Assembly (NCBI GenBank): GCA_002600635.1
Contig: CP021371.1
Location: 251,001 to 315,000 of the forward strand
Source: Rhizobium sp. ACO-34A
GTDB lineage: Bacteria; Pseudomonadota; Alphaproteobacteria; Rhizobiales; Rhizobiaceae
DNA: 64,000 nucleotides
Reading direction: 5' to 3'
The position numbers and the translations under genes are program-made. Positions within the stretch are counted from its first letter, which is position 1, and every line of letters starts with the position of its first letter. Below are positions 8,803 through 14,652 of the stretch, one piece after another. Under the pieces are notes generated by a model. That model saw only the letters and a program-made list of their open reading frames with translations, made no database searches and was not told the origin of the DNA.

Positions 8803-11145
8803 TCACTGACCCATGATGATGTCGAGAAGCGTGGTGCGCCGTCGGCCCGAAGGAACCGGTCCGCCAACCTCTCCGGGCGGCACAGGTCCCTCAAGGATCG
8901 CGCCATACGGCCCTTCTGGCGGCCCATCCATGGGAATGTCCCCGGGTGGCATGGGTCCTCCCTGCGGGATGACACCCATGTCGCCCGATGGCATCGGTGC
9001 CGCGAGCCCGACATCGCCGCCCTGCTGTTGCGGCTGCGATTGAGGCTGCGCCGGATAGCGCTCCTCGCCGCCGCCGGACAGGACGTCGGAGATGATCGTG
9101 CCGAGGGTCGATTGCGGCTCCTGCTCGATGGCAGGCTCTACATAGGTGCCGCCGTTTAGCGGCGCGGGCGTGAGCCCGGTATGCGCGGTTGTCATGAAGT
9201 CGTGCCAGGCCTTGGCAGGCAGGCCGCCGCCGGTCACCTTTTTCATCGAGCTGCCGTCGTCATTGCCGAACCAAACCCCGGTGGTGAGATTGCTGGTGTA
9301 GCCGACGAACAGCGCGTCGCGGAAGGACTGGGTGGTGCCGCTCTTGCCCGCGGCTTCCCAGCCCTTGATCCTGGCCTTCTTGCCGGTGCCGTTCTCGATC
9401 ACGCCCTTCATCATCATGTTCATCTCGGAGACGACGCCTTCGCTGAGCACGCGCGGAGGATCGGCATAGTCGTTTTCGTAGACGGCCTTGCCGTCGGGCG
9501 TCGTGATACGGCGAACGATATGCGGCGTGGCCTTGTAGCCGCCGTTCATGAACGGGGCATAGGCGGCAGTCAGCTCAAGCAGGGAGACTTCCGACGTGCC
9601 GAGCGCGATGGAGGCATTCGACTGGAGATCCGATTCGATGCCGAGACGGTGCGCAAGCTTGATGACGTGGTCGGGCCCGACCTCCATCACCAGCTGGGCG
9701 GCGATGGTGTTGAGCGATTCCGCCATCGCGCCGGCGAGCGTCACCGGCCCGCGGAATTTCTGATCGTAGTTCTCCGGTGTCCAGTTGCCGATGCGGATCG
9801 GCGCGTCGTTGCGCACCGAAGCGGGTCTGAGCCCCATTTCCATGGCGGACGCATAGACGAAGGGCTTGAAGGCCGAACCGGGCTGACGCTTGGCCTTGAC
9901 CGCCCGGTTGAACTGGCTTTCCGCATAATCCTTGCCGCCGACAAGCGCCCGGATCGCGCCGGTCCCGTCGATGGAGACGAGTGCGGCCTGGGACACGTTG
10001 AGCTTCTTGCCCTCGGCGTCGATGCTCTCGGAAATCGCCGCTTCCGCCTTCTTTTCCAGCGTCATGTCGATGGTCGTCTCGACCACGAGGTCTTCCTTGA
10101 CCTCTCCGACCAGAGACTTGACCTCTTCGACCACCATGTCGGCGACATACTGGCCGGCGCCGCTCCAGTAGCGCTTCGCCTGGGTCGGCGATTGCGACAT
10201 GGCGGTCTTCACCTCGTCGTCGGTGATGAAGCCCTCTTCGCGCATGGTGCCGAGCACCACCTGGGCGCGGGCTTCCGCAGCCTCCGGGTCGCGGGCGGGC
10301 GAAAGGCGGGAAGGGGCCTTGAGAAGGCCGGCGAGAAGGGCTGCCTCGCCAAGGTTCACGTCGCGCGCCGACTTGTTGAAATAACGCCGGGAGGCCGCTT
10401 CCACGCCATAGGCGTTGGAACCGAAATAGACCCGGTTCAGATACATGGTGAGGATCTGGTCCTTGGTGTATTCGTGCTCCAGCCAGAAGGACAGGAGAAC
10501 TTCCTGCACCTTGCGTTCCAGCGTTCTTTCGGGCGAAAGGAACATGTTCTTGGCGAGCTGCTGGGTGAGCGTCGAGCCGCCCTGCACCATGCGTCCCGAA
10601 ACGAGATTGGTGGCGATGGCGCGCGCAAGCCCGAGCGGATCGATGCCGTAATGCGAATAGAAGCGCCGGTCTTCGATGGCGATGACGGCCTGCGGGATGA
10701 AAGGCGACATGTCCTCGAGCGCCAGCGCCTCGCCGCCGGTCGCGCCGCGATTGGCGATCACCGTGCCTTCGACGGAGACGATCTTGATGTTGGGCGGGCG
10801 CTCGGGGATAGACCAGGAACTCGCGCTCGGCATGCGGGCGCCGTAGTAGAACACGATGCCGGCGACCCCGATCGCGCCCCAGATGCCGAGCACAACGCAC
10901 CAGTAGATCATCCGGCTGATGAACCCGGTCAGCCCGCCGCTGCTGGAGCGCTGTTTTTCCTTGCGCTTTCTGCCGTTGCCGCGTTCGCGTGGCGGTGCTG
11001 CGGCCTTGCCGGGGGAAGCCTTGCTGCGGGACTGGCCCCTTGCCCCGATCCTGTCGCCTGCATCGATGCGAATCTCGCTGCCGTCCTCGTCGCTTCCTCC
11101 GAAGCTCGGTTCGACACGTTCGCGGGATTTGCCCTTGCTTGCCAT
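8803..11145 (-). CDS. mrcA: Penicillin-binding protein 1A, bifunctional glycosyltransferase/transpeptidase
   Basis: 780 aa class A PBP building peptidoglycan at the inner membrane. A basic, Ser/Arg-rich cytoplasmic tail of about 95 residues precedes one membrane helix (GAIGVAGIVFYYGA). The GT51 domain follows, with EDRRFYSH and GGSTLTQQLAKN. The transpeptidase has the SxxK active site in PGSAFKPF, SLN in AESLNT and KSGTT. The last 90 residues are Pro/Gly/Gln-rich repeats (MPSGDMG, MPPGDIP, GPVPPGE), likely a disordered periplasmic tail. The symbol is by family and could also be written pbpC or ponA. The 198-bp upstream gap contains a CtrA-like box at 11287-11301. Confidence 0.9.
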   Translation of the reverse strand: MASKGKSRERVEPSFGGSDEDGSEIRIDAGDRIGARGQSRSKASPGKAAAPPRERGNGRKRKEKQRSSSGGLTGFISRMIYWCVVLGIWGAIGVAGIVFYYGARMPSASSWSIPERPPNIKIVSVEGTVIANRGATGGEALALEDMSPFIPQAVIAIEDRRFYSHYGIDPLGLARAIATNLVSGRMVQGGSTLTQQLAKNMFLSPERTLERKVQEVLLSFWLEHEYTKDQILTMYLNRVYFGSNAYGVEAASRRYFNKSARDVNLGEAALLAGLLKAPSRLSPARDPEAAEARAQVVLGTMREEGFITDDEVKTAMSQSPTQAKRYWSGAGQYVADMVVEEVKSLVGEVKEDLVVETTIDMTLEKKAEAAISESIDAEGKKLNVSQAALVSIDGTGAIRALVGGKDYAESQFNRAVKAKRQPGSAFKPFVYASAMEMGLRPASVRNDAPIRIGNWTPENYDQKFRGPVTLAGAMAESLNTIAAQLVMEVGPDHVIKLAHRLGIESDLQSNASIALGTSEVSLLELTAAYAPFMNGGYKATPHIVRRITTPDGKAVYENDYADPPRVLSEGVVSEMNMMMKGVIENGTGKKARIKGWEAAGKSGTTQSFRDALFVGYTSNLTTGVWFGNDDGSSMKKVTGGGLPAKAWHDFMTTAHTGLTPAPLNGGTYVEPAIEQEPQSTLGTIISDVLSGGGEERYPAQPQSQPQQQGGDVGLAAPMPSGDMGVIPQGGPMPPGDIPMDGPPEGPYGAILEGPVPPGEVGGPVPSGRRRTTLLDIIMGQ

Positions 11146-11286
11146 TGCCGGCGATCTTGCTCCAGAATCTTGCGTCTACGATGCCGGCCTTGCCGGAGCC
11201 CGTTGTGCGCGGTGGGTGATGGCCGCGTGACAAGCGGAAGAGGTGACCGAAGCACTGAACATTAATTGAGGCGATTTAAAGGGGGG

Positions 11287-11301
11287 TTAACATGCGGTAA
11301 A
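11287..11301 (-). promoter_or_regulatory. CtrA-like box upstream of PBP1A
   Basis: On the minus strand the site reads TTTA-N7-TTAAC, one base off the CtrA consensus TTAA-N7-TTAAC. It lies about 140 bp before the PBP1A start. This is a motif match only. Confidence 0.3.
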
Positions 11302-11343
11302 CGCCTGTATCCACACCCGGAATGCAACTGCCGCGTTGCCTCT

Positions 11344-11802
11344 TTACTGGCAGAGGTCGGCCCACTCCGCATCTGTCAGTTCCGCAAGCCGTGAGGGCGC
11401 GATCCGTACCGCCGAATTGGTGGCGCCGGCAGCCGGAACCACCTCGTCGAAGGATTTCAGCGAGACGTCACAATAGATCTTGAGATCGGAAGGCAGGCCG
11501 AACGGGCAGACGCCGCCAACGGGATGGCTGGTCGCCTCGACCACATCCTCGGCGCCGAGCATGCGTGGCTTCACCCCGAAGCGATCCTTGAACTTGCGAT
11601 TGTCGAGACGCCTGGTGCCGGCTGCAACGACAAGCACGACCTCCTCGCCGATCCTCAGGCAGATCGTCTTGGCGATCTGGTCGGGCTCGACGCCGTGGGC
11701 TTCCGCGGCAAGTGCGACCGTCGCGGAACTGGCGTCGGTGACGATGACGGAAATGTCGGGCGCTTTTTCGGAAAAGAAGGTGCGGACGGATTCTAGGCTC
11801 AT
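11344..11802 (-). CDS. YbaK/EbsC family aminoacyl-tRNA deacylase
   Basis: 152 aa, the usual length of stand-alone YbaK-type editing proteins, which clear mischarged tRNA such as Cys-tRNA(Pro) or Ala-tRNA(Pro). Family hallmarks are AKTICLRIGEEVVLVVAAG (the catalytic lysine strand), the basic DNRKFKDRFG helix and the GGVCPFGLP loop. Start at 11802 gives the family-typical MSLESVRTFF; an in-frame start at 11895 would add 31 residues that do not fit. It is a single gene on the minus strand. Substrate specificity within the family cannot be told from sequence. Confidence 0.85.
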   Translation of the reverse strand: MSLESVRTFFSEKAPDISVIVTDASSATVALAAEAHGVEPDQIAKTICLRIGEEVVLVVAAGTRRLDNRKFKDRFGVKPRMLGAEDVVEATSHPVGGVCPFGLPSDLKIYCDVSLKSFDEVVPAAGATNSAVRIAPSRLAELTDAEWADLCQ

Positions 11803-12016
11803 GGCGTCATCTAAACGGATCGCCGGAAGCGGGGCAAGGGCGAATGCTGTCGGGTATCGGCCGGCAGGGAGAATGCCTTTCCAAACCACGGTCAAGATTG
11901 TGACCCGATCACGGGGGGCTTGAAGCAGTGGAAGAGGCTACCCATATGGGGATCAACCAGTGCAGCGGCGCCTCACAAGGCTGCCGCAACATTTCAGGGC
12001 AAATGGATCTGCGGCG

Positions 12017-12031
12017 TTAATGTGTTGTTAA
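12017..12031 (+). promoter_or_regulatory. Perfect TTAA-N7-TTAA (CtrA-type) box
   Basis: TTAA (12017-12020), seven bases, TTAA (12028-12031). This is the full CtrA consensus of alphaproteobacteria. It precedes an orphan plus-strand terminator and hairpin unit. There is no gene start nearby on either strand. Confidence 0.4.
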
Positions 12032-12059
12032 GCACTTCGCGCGATCCTCTTTGTCAGAG

Positions 12060-12196
12060 GGTGATGTGAATGGCCTCAACGCCGCGATCACACACTTGGA
12101 AATGAGCATTGCCCGTTTCCGCCCCTGACCACGGATGTACTGGCAGGGGCGTCGAAACGGGATACGAAAGGTCGGGCTTGCCCGGCCTTTTTGTTT
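12060..12196 (+). ncRNA. Candidate trans-acting small RNA with intrinsic terminator
   Basis: The gap 11803-12348 separates two minus-strand genes, yet contains a strong plus-strand terminator: a stem of about 10 bp at 12167-12176 with 12181-12190, then a T-rich run. Just upstream is a two-tier hairpin: CCCGTTTC (12112-12119) with GAAACGGG (12154-12161), and inside it GCCCCTG (12121-12127) with CAGGGGC (12144-12150). No plus-strand protein gene ends here, so the terminator must serve a non-coding transcript. The 5' end near 12060 is a guess from the TTAA-N7-TTAA box at 12017. I do not recognise the RNA family. The stretch 11803-12016 shows nothing I can name. Confidence 0.5.
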
Positions 12197-12240
12197 TTCA
12201 GGGCTATCCGCGCGCCGGATGGCGGCGCGCGGATGAATCT

Positions 12241-12346
12241 AAAGCGTGTCGCGATCTTTCAGATTCGCTCCGCACGCTTTACGCCTTTGTTTTATCGCAT
12301 GTCGTTGCCGCAAAACCGCTGCACACTTTTGCGCGACATGCTTTAG
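12241..12346. repeat. Rhizobial intergenic repeat, family A, copy 1
   Basis: About 106 bp bounded by near-perfect inverted ends, AAAGCGTGTCGCG and CGCGACATGCTTT (one mismatch). It includes gcgatctttcagattcgctc and ttttatcgcatgtcgttgcc. The same element, about 80 percent alike by eye, is at 42241-42343 in the same orientation. It ends 2 bases before the M20 peptidase stop. Confidence 0.85.
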
Positions 12347-12348
12347 CC

Positions 12349-13740
12349 TCAGCGTGCAGCGAGAGCGTCCAGAATGCGGATCCACGAGCGGATGCCCTTG
12401 TGGAACGACTGCAGTTCGTACTTCTCGTTCGGCGAATGGATGCGGTCGTCGGTCAGCCCGAAGCCGACCAGCAGGGAATCCATGCCGAGCATCTTCTGGA
12501 AATCGCCGACAATCGGGATCGAGCCGCCCATGCCGATGACGACGGCAGGCTTCGGCCATTCCTCGGAAAGCGCGTTCTTTGCCTTGGTCAGCACCGGCGA
12601 ATCGTAGGAAAGCTGGATGGCCGGCGAGCCGCCATGCGGATGGAACTCGACCGAGCAGTCCGCCGGAAGCTTCGAGTGCACATAGGCGCGGAAGCTCTCG
12701 CGGATCTTCGCCGGGTCCTGGTCGCCGACCAGGCGGAAGGAAACCTTGGCGGAAGCCTGCGCCGCGATCACCGTCTTGAAGCCTTCGCCGGTATAGCCAC
12801 CGGTGATCCCGTTGACCTCGGCCGTCGGCCGCGCCCAGGTGAGTTCCAGCACCGAGCGTCCCTTCTCGCCGGAAGGAACCGAAAGGCCGACCTCGCCGAG
12901 AAAGCTTTCCGCCGTCCGGCCGAGCGTTTCCCAGGAAGCCTTGATGTTGGCCGGGGTCTCCTCGACGCCTTCGTAAAAGCCGGGAAGGGTGATGCGGCCC
13001 GTTTCGTCATGCAGGCCGGCGAGGATGTCGACCAGGATATGGATCGGGTTTGCAGCCGCGCCGCCGAAAAGGCCGGAATGCAGGTCGCGGTCGGCCGCCG
13101 TGATGACGATTTCCTCGCCGACCAGCCCGCGCAGGGCGGCGGCGATGGCGGGAGTTTCCCGGTCCCACATGCTGGTGTCGCAGACCAGCGCGAAATCGGC
13201 CTTCAGTTCCTTCTCGTTGGCGGTGAGGAAGGGCTTGAGCGACGGAGAGCCCGATTCTTCCTCGCCTTCGAACAGGATGGTGATGTTGATCGGCAGGCTG
13301 CCGTTCACTTCCTTGTAGGCGCGGCATGCCTCGACGAAGGTCATCAACTGGCCCTTGTCGTCGGCGGTGCCGCGGCCGGTGATGATCTTGCGGCCGGGCT
13401 CGATCTCCTTGATCGCCGGTGCGAAGGGATCGTCTTCCCAGAGGTTCAGCGGATCGACCGGCTGCACGTCGTAATGGCCGTAGAAAAGGGCATGCGGCGC
13501 GCCGGCGGATGCGGCGGCGTGATGGGCGACCACCATCGGATGGCCGGGCGTGTCGCGTACCGAGGCCTCGAAACCAATCGAGACGAGATCCGCCACCAGC
13601 CATTCCGCAGCCTTGCGGCACTCGGCCTTGTAGGCCGGGTCGGTGGAGATCGAACGGATTTTCACGAGGTCGAAGAGACGGTCCAGGCTCTGCGGAAGGG
13701 CCTTGTCGGCGCTGGCGAGAACGGCTGAAATATCGGTCAT
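12349..13740 (-). CDS. M20 family metallopeptidase (dipeptidase)
   Basis: 463 aa zinc-dependent exopeptidase of the ArgE/DapE/CPG2 superfamily, probably a cytosolic dipeptidase. Metal-binding segments are visible in order: YGHYDVQPVDP, GRGTADDKGQ, the EGEEESGSP glutamate pair, VCDTSMW and, near the C-terminus, GMGGSIPIVGDF. The insert after GLVGEEIVITAADRDLHSGLFGG is the dimerisation domain. Start at 13740 is supported by AGGAC eight bases upstream and by MTDISAVLASAD; an upstream in-frame start at 13785 is less likely. Substrate unknown. Confidence 0.9.
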   Translation of the reverse strand: MTDISAVLASADKALPQSLDRLFDLVKIRSISTDPAYKAECRKAAEWLVADLVSIGFEASVRDTPGHPMVVAHHAAASAGAPHALFYGHYDVQPVDPLNLWEDDPFAPAIKEIEPGRKIITGRGTADDKGQLMTFVEACRAYKEVNGSLPINITILFEGEEESGSPSLKPFLTANEKELKADFALVCDTSMWDRETPAIAAALRGLVGEEIVITAADRDLHSGLFGGAAANPIHILVDILAGLHDETGRITLPGFYEGVEETPANIKASWETLGRTAESFLGEVGLSVPSGEKGRSVLELTWARPTAEVNGITGGYTGEGFKTVIAAQASAKVSFRLVGDQDPAKIRESFRAYVHSKLPADCSVEFHPHGGSPAIQLSYDSPVLTKAKNALSEEWPKPAVVIGMGGSIPIVGDFQKMLGMDSLLVGFGLTDDRIHSPNEKYELQSFHKGIRSWIRILDALAAR

Positions 13741-13820
13741 GGCAATTGTCCTGCACGGTTCAAATCGAGCGGGACGATAGATCAAAGGCGCGCCGGTTTC
13801 GACCCGCAGAATCGGATATT

Positions 13821-14258
13821 TTACGGATCGAGCTTGCGGGCGTTGTCGATGGCCCGGCGGATGTATTCCAGCATCAGTTCTTTTTCGAACCTGCGGAAGC
13901 CTTCAAACAGCACTTCGTCTGCCTCGGTCGCAGCTTCCAGCGCCTCGCTCTTCAGGTCGCGCGCCTTGTCCGTCAGGAAGATCAGCTGCGCCCGCCTGTC
14001 CTGTGGATGCGGCCGGCGCTCGATCAGGCCGTCCCGCTCCATCCGTGCAAGCGTGTTCGCCATCGTCGCCTGTTCTACGTCGACGCGGTCGAGGAGCTGG
14101 CGCTGGGTCAGGCCTTCCTCGTTCCAGAGTTCGATCAGGATGGGAAACTGTCCGGCGGAAAAGCCGAGCTTTGCCGCCCGGCTCTGGAGCGCGCGGGAGA
14201 AGCCGCGGGCAAGCTGGGCGGTGAGGTAGGTGGCGGAATCCGAGCGATCAAAAGCCAT
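13821..14258 (-). CDS. MarR family transcriptional regulator
   Basis: 145 aa, typical MarR size. The winged helix includes LTQRQLLDRVDVEQATMANTL (recognition helix region) and the wing RRPHPQDRRAQLIFLT, a nearly invariant MarR feature. The start MAFDRSDSATYL at 14258 gives normal length; the frame stays open to 14459 but that part overlaps a hairpin-rich non-coding region. It is divergent from polA. No ribosome-binding site stands out. Likely a small-molecule-responsive repressor; target unknown. Confidence 0.87.
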   Translation of the reverse strand: MAFDRSDSATYLTAQLARGFSRALQSRAAKLGFSAGQFPILIELWNEEGLTQRQLLDRVDVEQATMANTLARMERDGLIERRPHPQDRRAQLIFLTDKARDLKSEALEAATEADEVLFEGFRRFEKELMLEYIRRAIDNARKLDP

Positions 14259-14364
14259 GACAAATCGATAGGCGCGTTTTGCCGTCTCCTCAAGATAAAT
14301 CGCAGGCGATGTATCGTTTCGATTGATGTTTTTTGGGTGATGCGGGTGATGCCTCGATCGGGCG

Positions 14365-14500
14365 GAAACGACGAAGCCGCCGTGGCTGGAGGCGGGTGCC
14401 ACGGCGGCTTCTGAAAAGAGGGACAAAGGCCCGGAGAGGGGGATAAGGCCTTTGTCCAAGTCTGAAGCGGCGGGGGACGGGCCTCTTTCAGACTGCGGCG
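14365..14500 (-). ncRNA. Three-hairpin small RNA between marR and polA (alpha-r7/Smr7C-like)
   Basis: Three consecutive perfect stems fill the gap: 14373-14385 with 14399-14411 (13 bp), 14421-14431 with 14447-14457 (11 bp), and 14459-14466 with 14487-14494 (8 bp). On the minus strand every loop is C-rich, for example CCGCCTCC and CCCCCTCTCC, as in rhizobial sRNAs that target ribosome-binding sites. From memory, the alpha-r7 family (Smr7C in Sinorhizobium, about 135-160 nt) sits in the polA-marR gap, which would match. Strand and ends are inferred; the T-tract after the 13-bp stem is weak. Confidence 0.5.
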
Positions 14501-14562
14501 TGATCAGGCGCCGGTGACTATGAAATGATGGGCCGAATGTGGTTTTTCAAGGGAAGCCGGGA

Positions 14563-14576
14563 TTACAAATTTGTAA
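14563..14576. promoter_or_regulatory. Perfect 14-bp palindrome upstream of polA
   Basis: TTACAAATTTGTAA is fully symmetric and lies 77 bp before the polA start, in the shared marR/sRNA-polA control region. Its AT content contrasts with its surroundings. Candidate operator. Confidence 0.4.
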
Positions 14577-14652
14577 CGTTTCCGTGTTTGGGCTCCCGTC
14601 CGTTTTCGAACTTTATATGGACGCACTGGCCGCCCCGCGCTATCCATGCGCC

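Noticed and set aside
9181..11265. 694-codon open frame on the plus strand opposite PBP1A
   Set aside because: Low-complexity product rich in Arg, Gly, His and Val with no motif; PBP1A motifs on the other strand are complete.
12109..13728. 539-codon open frame on the plus strand opposite the M20 peptidase
   Set aside because: It starts inside the sRNA hairpin region and has no family features; shadow of the peptidase gene.
13821..14459. Long N-terminal extension of the MarR protein
   Set aside because: The additional 67 residues come from the hairpin RNA region and lack MarR character; the shorter start gives normal family length.
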